Translations under genes and position numbers: made by a program
Origin: Porticoccaceae bacterium
GTDB taxonomy: Bacteria > Pseudomonadota > Gammaproteobacteria > Pseudomonadales > Porticoccaceae
Length of the DNA stretch: 38,441 bases
Reading direction: 5' to 3'
Assembly: GCA_002702725.1 (NCBI GenBank)
Contig: PABE01000113.1
Location: 1-38,441 of the forward strand
The notes under the pieces: model-generated
Database searches by the model: none
Told to the model about the DNA's origin: nothing
Seen by the model: the letters and a program-made list of their open reading frames with translations, nothing else
Shown here: one piece after another, positions 1-9,994 of the stretch
Layout of the letters: every line of letters begins with the position of its first letter
Numbering within the stretch: position 1 is the first letter of the stretch

Positions 1-1120
1 CAACGGTCTTCTCAAAAATTTCGATCTGGACTTTACCCAGCCCCCAGCTGTCCTTGAGGGGTATATCCAGGTGTTCGGCAATCTCCCGGGCACCTTGCTC
101 GTCCGACAGTGCCCTGGATGAAATATCCGGATTGAAATTCAAGATGGCGTCGAACACGGTCAAGCGTCGGAACGGTTTGGCAAAATCGTAGATTGTCTCC
201 TGGAGCACTTCGCCTTCGGCATTTTTGACGGTATTGCGAACCTGCGTATCGCCCAGAACGTTTTCCGCCAGGCCGCGCAGCATGTCTTCGGTGAGGTCCA
301 TCAGGTCCCGGTAATCCGCGTAGGCCTGGTAAAACTCCAGCATAGTAAATTCGGGATTGTGACGGGTCGACAGGCCTTCATTGCGGAAATTGCGGTTGAT
401 CTCGTAGACCCGCTCGAAACCGCCCACCACCAGGCGCTTCAAATACAGTTCCGGGGCAATGCGCAGATACATACCGATATCGAGGGCATTGTGGTGTGTG
501 ACAAACGGACGCGCCGTGGCGCCGCCGGGGATCACCTGCAGCATCGGGGTTTCCACTTCGAGGAAATCAAGCCCATTGAGATACTGGCGGATAAAGTTCA
601 CTACCCTTGTCCGGGTTCTGAACGTATCCCTGACTTCCGGATTGGCGATCAAATCGACATAGCGCTGGCGATAACGCATTTCCTGATCGGCAAGACCGTG
701 GAACTTGTCGGGCAGCGGGCGCAGGGACTTTGTCAGCAGATGGTACTCATCCATCTGCACATACAGATCACCCTTGCCGGATTTGTGCAGCACGCCGCGG
801 ACACCAATGATATCGCCGAGGTCCAGGGACTTGGCAAACCCCCGCGCCTCCTTGGTGACATAGAGCTGGATACGACCGGAACCGTCGAGGATTTCCATAA
901 AGGCGCCCCGATTGCGGATCAGCCGACCGGCCACGGCTACAACCCGGTCCAGCTGTTCCAGTTCGTCCTTGGATTTTTCACCGAAATCCCGCTGCAGCTT
1001 TTCGCACTGGCTGTCGGGCCTGAAGCTATTGGGAAACGTGGCGCCGGGCCCTGTACGCAGCTGCGACAATTTGGCCCTGCGCTCGGCGATCAGTTTGTTC
1101 TCATCGGTTAGGTCAGTCAT
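1..1120 (-). CDS. lysS: Lysyl-tRNA synthetase, class II (C-terminus beyond the window)
   Basis: Charges tRNA-Lys with lysine in the cytoplasm. I translated the minus strand from the ATG at 1120 and obtained about 373 uninterrupted codons running off the left edge; family members are about 500 residues. An OB-fold tRNA-binding domain comes first, with the stretch [18 protein letters not shown]. The class II catalytic core follows, with a motif 1 region ([17 protein letters not shown]) and motif 2 ([19 protein letters not shown]). The gene starts 67 bp after the prfB stop in the same direction. The prfB-lysS order is common in gammaproteobacteria and suggests co-transcription. The only oddity is truncation by the window edge. 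Confidence 0.97.
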   Translation of the reverse strand, partial: MTDLTDENKLIAERRAKLSQLRTGPGATFPNSFRPDSQCEKLQRDFGEKSKDELEQLDRVVAVAGRLIRNRGAFMEILDGSGRIQLYVTKEARGFAKSLDLGDIIGVRGVLHKSGKGDLYVQMDEYHLLTKSLRPLPDKFHGLADQEMRYRQRYVDLIANPEVRDTFRTRTRVVNFIRQYLNGLDFLEVETPMLQVIPGGATARPFVTHHNALDIGMYLRIAPELYLKRLVVGGFERVYEINRNFRNEGLSTRHNPEFTMLEFYQAYADYRDLMDLTEDMLRGLAENVLGDTQVRNTVKNAEGEVLQETIYDFAKPFRRLTVFDAILNFNPDISSRALSDEQGAREIAEHLDIPLKDSWGLGKVQIEIFEKTV

Positions 1121-1187
1121 ATTTCCGTCTGATTTTCTCAGTTCAATAGGTGTCGCGGCCGGGGATAAAATCACCCCGTCCGAACCG

Positions 1188-2295
1188 TCAGAGTCCGGCT
1201 TTCAGGGATGCTTCGATAAACCGGTCGAGACCGCCATCCAGGACCGCCTGCGTATTGCGGGTTTCCACCCCGGTGCGCAAATCCTTGATGCGGGAATCGT
1301 CGAGGACATAGGAGCGAATCTGGCTGCCCCAGCCGATGTCCGACTTGCTGTCCTCGAGTGCCTGCTGGGCCTCGCTGCGCTTCATCATTTCCAGCTCATA
1401 GAGTTTGGCGCGCAGCATTTTCATACACTGGTCCCGGTTCTGGTGCTGGGAACGCTGGTTCTGGCACTGGACCACTACGTTGGTCGGGATATGGGTGATG
1501 CGCACCGCGGAATCGGTTCGGTTAACATGCTGGCCACCGGCGCCACTGGCCCGATAGGTGTCAACCCGCAGATCCGCCGGGTTGATGTCTATCTCGATGG
1601 AATCATCGATCTCGGGTGAGACGAACACCGCGGCAAAAGACGTATGCCGGCGATTTCCCGAGTCAAACGGCGACTTGCGCACCAGACGGTGGACCCCGAT
1701 CTCGGTGCGCAACCAGCCAAACGCATAGTCGCCCTGCACATGCACGGTGGCACTTTTGATACCCGCTACGTCACCGGGGGAACACTCCACCAACTCGGCC
1801 TTGAAATCCTTGTCGTCGGCCCAGCGCAAATACATGCGCAGGAGCATTTCCGCCCAGTCCTGGGCCTCGGTACCCCCGGAGCCAGCCTGAATATCCAGAT
1901 AGGCATTATTGGGATCGGTTTCACCGGAGAACATGCGACGGAACTCCAGTGCCGCAAGGTCTTTTTCAAGGCCGCTTATCTCAACCTCAATTTCCGCCAC
2001 CGTAGCGGCGTCGTTTTCCGCTACGGCCATATCGAGCAGTTCCCGGGCATCCGCAACGCCTGTGTCGAGCTTTTCGATGGTCTCTACCACCATTTCCAGA
2101 GCGGCACGCTCCCGGCCCAGGGCCTGTGCCTTTTCAGCGTCATTCCAAATGTCGGGATCGCCGAGTTCGAGCTCTACTTCCGCCAGCCGCTCTTTCTTGT
2201 TGGCATAGTCAAAGATACCCCCTAAGCACGTCGGTGCGCGCACTCAGGTCCTGCAGGGCAGTGATAATGGGATTGATTTCCAAAGTGTTATCCAT
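1188..2295 (-). CDS. prfB: Peptide chain release factor 2, with programmed +1 frameshift
   Basis: Terminates translation at UGA and UAA codons. The gene is in two frames. A 28-codon first part starts at the ATG at 2295 and runs to CTT (2214-2212), followed in frame by TGA. The second part, 340 codons, resumes at GAC (2210). The joined protein is 368 residues, the usual RF2 size. The second part carries the stop-codon recognition motif SPF (VRKSPFDSG) and the catalytic loop [10 protein letters not shown]. The residue three before the GAGGQ stretch is alanine (RASGAGGQ), the form found in most bacteria, rather than the threonine of E. coli K-12. A conventional annotation without the shift would start near 2243 and lose the true N-terminus. 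No clear ribosome binding site precedes the ATG. Confidence 0.97.
2208..2223 (-). promoter_or_regulatory. RF2 autoregulatory +1 frameshift site
   Basis: Read on the minus strand the site is AGG GGG TAT CTT TGA C. It has all the elements known from the bacterial prfB recoding site: an internal Shine-Dalgarno-like AGGGGG three bases before CTT, the slippery CTT, the UGA stop and a following C that weakens termination. When RF2 is scarce the ribosome slips from CTT to TTT and continues at GAC. This is direct sequence evidence combined with established knowledge of prfB autoregulation. Confidence 0.97.
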
Positions 2296-2566
2296 CTGGT
2301 GGGTGAATGTGTCAGGGGCGGGATTTTATCGGAATGACCGCCAGGTTTCACGTTCCCCGTAACGACCTGTTGCAGATCGCTAAAAGATTCGACGCCCCCG
2401 CGACGGCTGGTCATAAGGCAAACCGCGGCCACGTTCGGCGGCATCACCGAAACGCAGAAAAGCGCGCCCCCGTCCACTGTGTTGTCGTTGACAACCATTA
2501 ATCAATTCAGGGGAATCGGCGGCATGGCCGGTGGTCAGGACAGCAATACCGGTCGCGACGGCCTTT

Positions 2567-4915
2567 TCAGCCGGTCACATTAATGGCCGGAATCAGATTG
2601 TTTCGATGCATGGCCCGGCGCGCCAGGGCCAGCAGGCTCCAATAGGTGAGGATCCACAGGGGTACGATAATCAGGGTCCAGAGTACGGTACTGCCCGGGT
2701 GGTCGGCGAAAGTGCCCCACTGGAAGCAGAGTACTGCAACTCCGTAGGCGATAAGCGTATTCCAGGTAGCGGCAAAAAACGCCCAGAAGCCACCGGCCTC
2801 CTTGTAGATCGCACCCAGGGTAGCGACACACGGCATATAAAGCAGGACAAACAGTATGTAAGAGAAGGCGCCAAGGGCACCGCTGAACAGTCCGGACATC
2901 ACCGTCAGGGTGGAGGTATGCACAGCCTGCTGTTCCGCCGCCGACGCCTGGTCGGACAGTTCGCCGACCCCAATACCGAGCGGGTCGGTGACGACATCCT
3001 TGAGGGCAACAAGGTTTTCAGGGACCGTCCTGAAACCGGCGACGATCATTTCGCCGATATCCACAGGGCCGGCTTCCCGATTAACACCGTCATCCGCCAT
3101 GGCGGTGTAAAGCGCATCCAGGGTGCCAACCACCACTTCCTTGGCAAAAATGCCACTGAAAATGCCCACGGTGGCAGGCCAGTTTTCTTCCTTGACCCCC
3201 ATTGGCTCGAAGATTGGTGTAATCGACATGCCGATCCGGGACAGCACAGACTTTTCCGTATTCTGATTGCCGAAACTGCCATCGACGCCAATGGAGTTGA
3301 CGAAATTCAGGACAATGACCACCAGTACAATGGCCTTGCCCGCGCGCATCATAAAACTGCGCAACCGGTGCCAGGCACTGAGCAGAATGCCCCGCAAGGT
3401 GGGGATATGGTAGTTGGGCAGTTCAAGGATAAACGGTGTCATATCCCGGTTCATCAAGCGACGTTTAACCAAAAAGCCGGTTACCACCGCCATAACCATG
3501 CCGAATAAATAGAGTCCGAACACCACGTTCTGGCCCTGGACCGGGAAAAACACCGTCGCGAACAGGATATAAACCGTAAGACGCGCCCCGCAGGACATGA
3601 ATGGCGCCATCAGTGTCGTTAATAGCCGGTCGTTGTGACTATCCAGGGTCCGGGCCGACATGACCGCCGGCACATTGCAGCCAAAACCCACCACCAGGGG
3701 CACAAATGACTTTCCCGGGAGCCCGACCGAACGCATGATACGGTCCATGATAAACGCTGCACGGGCCATGTATCCCGAGCCTTCGAGGAAGGATTGAAAC
3801 AGGAACAACGTTCCGATCACAGGAATAAAGCTGGCAACCAGCTGCACGCCGCCGCCGGCGCCATCGGCTACCAGGGCAATCAACCAGCCGGGAGCCCCCA
3901 GCCCGGTCATAATATTCCGCGGCAGCTCCACGAACAGTGCGCCCGCAACCGTATCGAAGGCATCGATAAAGGCACCACCAAAATTGATGGTGAACATAAA
4001 CATCAGGTACATGACTGCCAGGAACAGGGGAAAGGCGAGGAAACGATTCAGAAACAGGCCGTCCAGGCGATCGGTGAGAGTCCGTCGGTGTCCCGCATCC
4101 CGGTGCAATGTGCCCTGGGTTACCTGGCCAATCCAGCGGTAGCGGGCCTCGATAAGCATATCGGTAGCACCCGAACCGGATCCCGATTCCAGACGATCGA
4201 CGATAGGAACCAAACGTTCCCTCGCTCCGGGAGGCACTTTGGCAAGAACCCCGGCATCCCGCTCCAGAATCGCCGCCGCCTGCAGGCGATTGCCTTCAAT
4301 CCCCTCTTCGGCCAGTACCGACAGGCACTGCTGCAGGGCCTGTTCAAGGTCGCTTCCGAGGCTGACCGGCCGGATTTCCGTGGGCGATGAGAGGGAGTTG
4401 CTGTGCTCGGTCAGGCGATTGACAATCACGTCCATCAGGGTGCCCACCCCTTCCTTGCGGCTGGCGACAATCGGCACCACAGGCACACCGATGCGCTCTG
4501 AGAGCTCATAGGGGTCGATATGCACCCCCTGCTGGTTGGCCACGTCCATCATATTGAGGGCCACCACGGTGGGAATACCCGCATCCAGAAGCTGGGTTGT
4601 CAGATAGAGACCGCGCTCGAGGCTGGACGCGTCAATAATATTCAGCAGTAAATCGACGTCATCGTGGAGAATAAAATGCTGGGCGATCTGTTGGTCGATG
4701 GAGTCATCGTCGTGGCTGACATGCAGTGAGTACGTGCCGGGAAGGTCGACAATACTGAATTGGGTCTCACCGTGGCTGGCCCTGCCCGACTTCTTCTCGA
4801 CGGTGACCCCCGGCCAGTTGCCCACCTTCTGGCGGGACCCGGTCAGCGCATTGAACAGGGTCGATTTACCACTGTTAGGATTGCCGATAAGGGCTAGGGT
4901 AAAGGACGATTTCAC
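2567..4915 (-). CDS. feoB: Ferrous iron transporter B
   Basis: Inner-membrane Fe(II) uptake protein with an N-terminal GTPase domain. The 782-residue length is typical. G1 is GNPNSGKS (residues 11-18), G3 is DLPG (57-60) and G4 is NMMD (121-124). Several hydrophobic segments follow from about residue 290, including the Gate-type stretches LVVGFGCNVPAVMSARTLD and SGIFAKEVVVGTLDALY. The start is GTG at 4915 and overlaps the feoA stop by four bases (GTGA), which implies translational coupling. No feoC follows; 271 bp without a supported gene separate the feoB stop from the prfB start. Iron control is expected from the Fur box upstream of feoA. Confidence 0.97.
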   Translation of the reverse strand: MKSSFTLALIGNPNSGKSTLFNALTGSRQKVGNWPGVTVEKKSGRASHGETQFSIVDLPGTYSLHVSHDDDSIDQQIAQHFILHDDVDLLLNIIDASSLERGLYLTTQLLDAGIPTVVALNMMDVANQQGVHIDPYELSERIGVPVVPIVASRKEGVGTLMDVIVNRLTEHSNSLSSPTEIRPVSLGSDLEQALQQCLSVLAEEGIEGNRLQAAAILERDAGVLAKVPPGARERLVPIVDRLESGSGSGATDMLIEARYRWIGQVTQGTLHRDAGHRRTLTDRLDGLFLNRFLAFPLFLAVMYLMFMFTINFGGAFIDAFDTVAGALFVELPRNIMTGLGAPGWLIALVADGAGGGVQLVASFIPVIGTLFLFQSFLEGSGYMARAAFIMDRIMRSVGLPGKSFVPLVVGFGCNVPAVMSARTLDSHNDRLLTTLMAPFMSCGARLTVYILFATVFFPVQGQNVVFGLYLFGMVMAVVTGFLVKRRLMNRDMTPFILELPNYHIPTLRGILLSAWHRLRSFMMRAGKAIVLVVIVLNFVNSIGVDGSFGNQNTEKSVLSRIGMSITPIFEPMGVKEENWPATVGIFSGIFAKEVVVGTLDALYTAMADDGVNREAGPVDIGEMIVAGFRTVPENLVALKDVVTDPLGIGVGELSDQASAAEQQAVHTSTLTVMSGLFSGALGAFSYILFVLLYMPCVATLGAIYKEAGGFWAFFAATWNTLIAYGVAVLCFQWGTFADHPGSTVLWTLIIVPLWILTYWSLLALARRAMHRNNLIPAINVTG

Positions 4916-5154
4916 ACCAACTCCACTTCGATAGCGCCCGCCTCTTCCCGACGGACACTGAGGTGAAAACCGCGTACGCGAATTTCGATGGGGTCACCCA
5001 AAGGTGCCACATGCTGAACCTCGAACTCGGTACCCGGAGTCAGCCCCAGGCTCATCAGCCGGTTCCTGTAACGGCTCTCCAACCCCTGATAGCGCAGGAC
5101 CCTGGCCCTGGAACCGACCTTCAGCTGCCGAAAACGCATGACGCTGTCTACCAT
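4912..5154 (-). CDS. feoA: Ferrous iron transport protein A (SH3-like)
   Basis: Small cytoplasmic SH3-fold partner of FeoB. The family core is clear: YRNRLMSLGLTPGTEFEVQ followed by APLGDPIEIRVRGFHLSVRR. I chose the ATG at 5154, giving 80 residues. A TTG two codons upstream and an ATG at 5139 (MRFRQLKVG) are also possible, and none has a strong Shine-Dalgarno sequence. It is the first gene of a feoAB operon with a four-base overlap to feoB. The start lies 18 bp from a Fur box. Confidence 0.95.
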   Translation of the reverse strand: MVDSVMRFRQLKVGSRARVLRYQGLESRYRNRLMSLGLTPGTEFEVQHVAPLGDPIEIRVRGFHLSVRREEAGAIEVELV

Positions 5155-5171
5155 AATCAATTGATTAAAAT

Positions 5172-5190
5172 AATGAGAATGATTCTCATT
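5172..5190 (-). promoter_or_regulatory. Fur box of the feoAB operon
   Basis: AATGAGAATGATTCTCATT is a perfect 9-1-9 inverted repeat and closely matches the 19-bp Fur consensus GATAATGATAATCATTATC. On the minus strand a TTGACA -35-like hexamer (5206-5201) lies 10 bp upstream, so the box covers the likely -10 region, as expected for iron-dependent Fur repression. A second inverted repeat, AAGAGT-GAAGT-ACTCTT (5208-5224), sits just upstream of the -35 element; it could be a further operator or a weak recJ terminator. Confidence 0.92.
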
Positions 5191-5263
5191 TTAATAAAGC
5201 TGTCAAGAAGAGTGAAGTACTCTTTCAGCTTTTTTTGCGTTGAAAGGTTGACGACGGGCTAGA

Positions 5264-7000
5264 TTAGAGGATTTCTTCCCCCGAAAGTATGCGCTCAATC
5301 AAGAGCTGCACGGATTCCCGCCCACGCCAGACATTGACAGCCAGACGATAGAGCAGATCGACCTGATCAAGATCCCCCGACAGGAACTCGCCGGCAACGT
5401 TAAATGCAATGGCGTCGACCGTAAAATCGGGATCGCCCTCGATAGCCAGCACGAGCTTGAGATGTTTGCCCGACAGGCAGCGCTGCTGCAACACAACAAA
5501 CCGGCCAAGGAACAGGGGTTCCGGGAAATGCTGCCCCCAGGGACCAGCATTTTGCAGCAGATGAGCGGTGGACAGGTTTATCTCACCGGGAGCCAATTCA
5601 CCATCGAACAGGATTTCCTCCTCGAGTTCCGCGGGCGTCAATTGCCGACGTACCTCCCGATCAAAGGCCGCGGAAAAAGATTCAAAGTTCGATTCCGGCA
5701 ATGACAGGCCCGCCGCCATCGCGTGCCCGCCAAATTTGCTGACAAGCTCGGGATGACGCGTCGCCACGGCATCGAGGGCATCGCGAATATGCAATCCCGG
5801 GATAGACCGCGCCGACCCCTTGAGAGCACCACTCCCCTCTCGCCCGAATGCAATCACGGGCCGGTGAAAGCGTTCCTTGATGCGGGAAGCAAGCAGACCC
5901 ACAACCCCCTGATGCCAGTCCGGATCATATAGGCAAAGTCCCCAGGGCAGGGTCGATGGGTCCAGATGCAGACGCTCCAGCGCCGCCAGGGCTTCCTGCT
6001 GCATGGCGACTTCGATCTGGCGTCGATCACTGTTGAGCTGATCGAGCTCCACCGCCAGCCTGCGCGCCCTGCCCGGATCATCCTCCAGAAGACAAAGAAT
6101 ACCGTGGGTCATGTCGTCCAGCCGCCCGGCGGCGTTCAGTCGCGGACCTACCGCAAAACCCAGGTCGGAAGCCACCAGGCGGCGATGGTCACGGCCGGCA
6201 ATATCGAGCAGGGCCAGCATGCCGGGGCGGCAGACACCGGCGCGTATTCGCTGTATACCCTGGTAAACCAGCACGCGATTGACGCGATCCAGGGGCACCA
6301 CATCCGCCACCGTGCCGAGCGCCACCAGATCCAGCCAATTGGCCATATTCGGCTCGGTGATGCCCTGGGATCCGAACCAGCCGCTTTCCCGGAGGCGCGC
6401 CCTCAACGCTGTTAACAGAAAAAATACGACACCGACGCCGGCGAGATTTTTACTGGGGAAGCGACACCCGGGCTGATTGGGATTAACAATGGCGTCCGCA
6501 TCCGGGAGCACGGCGCCGGGCAAATGGTGATCGGTCACCAGCACTCGAATACCGTGGTCCCTGGCTGCCTTGACACCCTGAATACTGGAAATGCCGTTGT
6601 CGACGGTGATCAATAGATCCGGTCGCCCCCGGGCGGCGAGCTCAACGATTTCCGGACTCAATCCGTAACCGTAATCGAAGCGATTGGGAACCAGAAAATC
6701 CACCTGCAGGAGACCGAACGCCTTGAGCGCCAACACCCCCAGTACCGTACTGGTGGCGCCGTCGGCATCAAAGTCGCCGACGATCAACACCCTGGCTTGA
6801 GTCCGTACGGCTTGCTCGAGAAGGTCGAGCGCCCTGTCAAGGCCCCGAAAACCGGAAGGCGCGGGTAATTCGGAAAGCTTACGGCCTAGGGCCTCAGGTC
6901 CGGTGATGCCCCGACTGGCATAAATCCGACGCAACAGGGGTGGCATATCGGCTTCAAACGCCTGCTCCCCATTCACCGGATATCGCTGGCGAAGTCGCAC
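5264..7000 (-). CDS. recJ: Single-stranded-DNA-specific 5'-3' exonuclease RecJ
   Basis: Degrades single-stranded DNA 5' to 3' in RecF-pathway recombination and mismatch repair. The DHH phosphoesterase motifs are present: DFDAD (residues 76-80), TVDNG (around Asp134) and TDHH (156-159). The DHHA1 region follows, with GGHAMAAG, and then an OB-fold C-terminus. The length of 578 matches the E. coli enzyme (577). The start is GTG at 7000, preceded by a GGGGAG stretch. It lies 55 bp downstream of thrC in the same direction, the order I recall for Pseudomonas-type genomes. Confidence 0.97.
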   Translation of the reverse strand: MRLRQRYPVNGEQAFEADMPPLLRRIYASRGITGPEALGRKLSELPAPSGFRGLDRALDLLEQAVRTQARVLIVGDFDADGATSTVLGVLALKAFGLLQVDFLVPNRFDYGYGLSPEIVELAARGRPDLLITVDNGISSIQGVKAARDHGIRVLVTDHHLPGAVLPDADAIVNPNQPGCRFPSKNLAGVGVVFFLLTALRARLRESGWFGSQGITEPNMANWLDLVALGTVADVVPLDRVNRVLVYQGIQRIRAGVCRPGMLALLDIAGRDHRRLVASDLGFAVGPRLNAAGRLDDMTHGILCLLEDDPGRARRLAVELDQLNSDRRQIEVAMQQEALAALERLHLDPSTLPWGLCLYDPDWHQGVVGLLASRIKERFHRPVIAFGREGSGALKGSARSIPGLHIRDALDAVATRHPELVSKFGGHAMAAGLSLPESNFESFSAAFDREVRRQLTPAELEEEILFDGELAPGEINLSTAHLLQNAGPWGQHFPEPLFLGRFVVLQQRCLSGKHLKLVLAIEGDPDFTVDAIAFNVAGEFLSGDLDQVDLLYRLAVNVWRGRESVQLLIERILSGEEIL

Positions 7001-7055
7001 TAACCACCGCTCCCCGGATCAACGGTTCGCCGCACCGCCAACACCAGTCCGGAAA

Positions 7056-8456
7056 TCACGCTGAAAGATGAGCGGCCATGTATGCGTTGACCTCCGCCAG
7101 GCCATTGTCCATCACCTCGTAGCGTTCCGTGCGCTCAAACAGGTCCGCCATGTGATGGGGAAGGGGGGGATCTTCCGGATAGCCGGCCTTGCGCACTGCC
7201 TCGGGGAATTTCGCAGGGTGCGCGGTGGACAGCGCAATCATCGGCACGTCGGGCCTGCGGCGACAGGCGCGGCCCGCCACGACGCCAATGGCCGTGTGGG
7301 GGTCCATCAGGTATTCGCTGGCCTCGTATTCGGCGCGTATTGCCGCCAGGGTCCCGGCGTCATCGACACGGTGGCTGGCAAACAGTGAACGTGCCCGATC
7401 AAGGGCTTCGGGGTTGAGGCTCAACGTACCATCGGTTCTGAAATCATCCATGAGTCGGGCTATGGCGCTGCCATCCCGATCGTAGAGATCAAACAGCAGC
7501 CGTTCGAAATTGCTGGATACCATAATGTCCATGGAAGGCGAGAAACTGTGGATCAGTTCCCTGCGGCTGTGGTCATTGGCACTCAGACAGCGGTGCAGGA
7601 TATCGTTGGCATTGGTGCCGATAATCAGCTGGTCCACCGGCAGCCCCATCCTGTGGGCCAGGTAACCGGCAAATATGTCGCCGAAATTGCCAGTGGGAAC
7701 GGCAAATGATACCGGACGCAACGGCCCGCCCAGCGACAGCGCCGACCAGAAATAGTAGACGATCTGGGCCATAATCCGCGCCCAGTTGATGGAGTTGACG
7801 GCCACCAGCCTGCGATCCTCCGGCAGGAAGGACTGATCCGCAAAACTGGCCTTGACCAGATTCTGGCAGTCATCAAAATTGCCCTTCAGCGCAATGTTGT
7901 GGATATTGCCGCCATCCACGGTGGTCATCTGCCGGCGCTGCACTTCCGACACCCGCTGATGCGGGTGCAGAATAAAAATATCGATATTTTTGCAGCGGCG
8001 ACACCCCTCGATAGCGGCTGAGCCCGTATCACCGGAGGTTGCCCCCATGATCACAGCCTTTTCACCGCGCTTGTCGAGCAGATAGTCGAGAAGATGGCCC
8101 AGAAACTGAAGGGCGAAATCCTTGAACGCCAGTGTCGGGCCATGAAACAGTTCAAGCACCCAGTCATTGGCGCCCGTTTGCACCAATGGCGCAACGGCCC
8201 GATGGCGAAATCCCTGATAGGACAGGGCGATAATCCGCTTCAGTTCGGACTCCGGCACCGCGCCGGCAACAAAGGGACTCATGACCTTGAAAGCCAGGTC
8301 TGTGTAACTCAGCCCGCCCCACTCGGCAATCTCCGCTTCGCTGAAACGGGGCAATGTCTCGGGAACATACAGACCGCCGTCGGATGCAAGTCCTGCCAAG
8401 ACCACCTCTTCAAAGGATTGAGGAGCGACACCGCCGCGGGTACTGATGTATTTCAT
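7056..8456 (-). CDS. thrC: Threonine synthase
   Basis: PLP enzyme converting O-phospho-L-homoserine to L-threonine. The N-terminal stretch MKYISTRGG and the PLP lysine motif TLAFKDFALQ (Lys112) are typical of the long threonine synthase class. A conserved SGDTGSAAIEG phosphate-binding region follows. The 466-residue length fits proteobacterial ThrC. It sits 96 bp downstream of hom, so the last two functions of threonine synthesis are paired, without thrB. No attenuator or leader peptide rich in Thr/Ile codons was seen upstream of either gene. Confidence 0.97.
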   Translation of the reverse strand: MKYISTRGGVAPQSFEEVVLAGLASDGGLYVPETLPRFSEAEIAEWGGLSYTDLAFKVMSPFVAGAVPESELKRIIALSYQGFRHRAVAPLVQTGANDWVLELFHGPTLAFKDFALQFLGHLLDYLLDKRGEKAVIMGATSGDTGSAAIEGCRRCKNIDIFILHPHQRVSEVQRRQMTTVDGGNIHNIALKGNFDDCQNLVKASFADQSFLPEDRRLVAVNSINWARIMAQIVYYFWSALSLGGPLRPVSFAVPTGNFGDIFAGYLAHRMGLPVDQLIIGTNANDILHRCLSANDHSRRELIHSFSPSMDIMVSSNFERLLFDLYDRDGSAIARLMDDFRTDGTLSLNPEALDRARSLFASHRVDDAGTLAAIRAEYEASEYLMDPHTAIGVVAGRACRRRPDVPMIALSTAHPAKFPEAVRKAGYPEDPPLPHHMADLFERTERYEVMDNGLAEVNAYMAAHLSA

Positions 8457-8552
8457 GACTGGTTACCGTTTTGAATTCACTGAAAAGGCTTTGCCGCCGG
8501 TGAACACGCTCTACGTTTCTTACCGCACAGCTTATCGGGAGGCGACAAAACC

Positions 8553-9860
8553 TTATTTATCGAGGGCTTCAACCCGAATATGGACCACCTTGCCGGCAAT
8601 GGCGTCCAGGTCTTCAATCGCTGTTACCGCCGCCATCAAGTCGCTCTCGAGGGCTTTGTTGGTCAGCATGATCAGCGGCACATGGTCCTGGCCCGGTCGA
8701 GGCCGTTTCTGGATGATTGCTTCAATACTGATACCACGGTCGCTCATGATACTGCCCACGGCGGTGAGCACACCCGGTTTGTCGAGAGCACTCATACGCA
8801 GATAGTAGGCTGTATGGACTGCTTCGATGGGCAATATCGGGGTGCCATTGAAATTGGCACCACTGAAGGCCAGGTAAGGGACCCGTGCTTCAGGTGCGGA
8901 ATTCAGGGCCCTGGCTACGTCGATAATGTCGGCAACGACGGCGGAGGCCGTCGGTTCAGCTCCCGCACCGGCACCGTAGAACATGGTGGGGCCGACGGCG
9001 TCCCCCTTTACCATGATCGCATTCATGACCCCGTCCACCTCGGCGATCAGGGAGTTGCCCGGAATCAGGGTCGGGTGCACCCTGACCTCCACACCGCCTT
9101 CGCTCTGGCGGGCAATAGCCAGATGCTTGATCCGGTAACCCAACTCCCGCGCGTAGGCGACGTCCTGCAATTCCAGCTTGCTGATTCCCTGGGTATACAC
9201 CTTGTCGAATTGCAGGGGTATACCAAAGGCCAGGGAGGCCAGAATAACCAGCTTGTGGGCGGCATCGATGCCCTCGACATCGAACGAGGGATCGGCCTCC
9301 GCGTACCCGAGCGCCTGGGCGTCCGCCAGGGCGTCATCAAACGCCCGGCCTTCCTCTTCCATGGCGGTGAGAATAAAGTTGCTTGTGCCATTGATGATTC
9401 CGGCAAGCCACTCGATGCGGTTTGCTCCCAGCCCCTCACGGAGGGTCTTGATAATCGGAATACCCCCGGCAACGGCAGCTTCGAACGCGACCATGACAGA
9501 CTGACGACGCGCCGCTTCGAAAATCTCGCTGCCATACTGGGCGATCAGCGCCTTGTTGGCGGTCACGACGTGCTTGCCGTTGGCGATGGCTCTGAGCACC
9601 AGCTCCCGGGCGATGGTCGTGCCACCAATGAGTTCGACCACGACATCGACGGCGGGATTATCGACCACCTCGAAGATATCCCGGGTCACAGAAACGCCCG
9701 TGGGATCACAGGCCGGATTATCCCGGCGAGCACCAATCTGGACTATCTGGATATTGGCTCCCGCCCTGGCATTGATCAGTGCCGTATTGCGATTGAGCAC
9801 ATTGAATGTCCCGCTGCCCACTGTGCCCAGGCCACAAATACCAATATTCACAGTCTTCAA
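8553..9860 (-). CDS. hom: Homoserine dehydrogenase with C-terminal ACT domain
   Basis: Reduces aspartate semialdehyde to homoserine, the branch point to threonine and methionine. The Rossmann motif GLGTVG is at residues 10-15 when the start is TTG at 9860 (reads MKTVNIGICG). That start gives 435 residues and matches the N-terminus of pseudomonad Hom. An upstream TTG at 9896 and a GTG at 9869 stay open in frame but would add an atypical N-terminus. The catalytic core contains EADPSFDVEGIDAAHKL. The C-terminal ACT domain (YYLRMSALDKPGVLTAVGS) indicates likely feedback control by threonine. It is a monofunctional enzyme with no fused aspartokinase. Confidence 0.95.
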   Translation of the reverse strand: MKTVNIGICGLGTVGSGTFNVLNRNTALINARAGANIQIVQIGARRDNPACDPTGVSVTRDIFEVVDNPAVDVVVELIGGTTIARELVLRAIANGKHVVTANKALIAQYGSEIFEAARRQSVMVAFEAAVAGGIPIIKTLREGLGANRIEWLAGIINGTSNFILTAMEEEGRAFDDALADAQALGYAEADPSFDVEGIDAAHKLVILASLAFGIPLQFDKVYTQGISKLELQDVAYARELGYRIKHLAIARQSEGGVEVRVHPTLIPGNSLIAEVDGVMNAIMVKGDAVGPTMFYGAGAGAEPTASAVVADIIDVARALNSAPEARVPYLAFSGANFNGTPILPIEAVHTAYYLRMSALDKPGVLTAVGSIMSDRGISIEAIIQKRPRPGQDHVPLIMLTNKALESDLMAAVTAIEDLDAIAGKVVHIRVEALDK

Positions 9861-9994
9861 GAATGTCACCCAGAGGTCTGAAAAAGAAAGCGGCAACCTT
9901 AATGTCGCCCCTGACAGCTGTCAATCCAAGGTCACGGAACGCGGTGCGCCGACAGGCTCTCTGGACGGTGGCGCGCCGCAACCAGCCAGAAGCC

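Noticed and set aside
2531-3508. Open frame of 325 codons on the plus strand
   Set aside because: It is antisense to the conserved membrane part of feoB and its translation has no family pattern.
8580-9881. Long open frame of 433 codons on the plus strand
   Set aside because: It is antisense to hom, which has clear family motifs; the frame shows no recognisable domain and reflects the GC bias of the opposite strand.
8457-9994. Threonine attenuator or leader peptide for hom-thrC
   Set aside because: No short frame rich in Thr/Ile codons and no terminator/antiterminator pair was seen upstream of hom or thrC.
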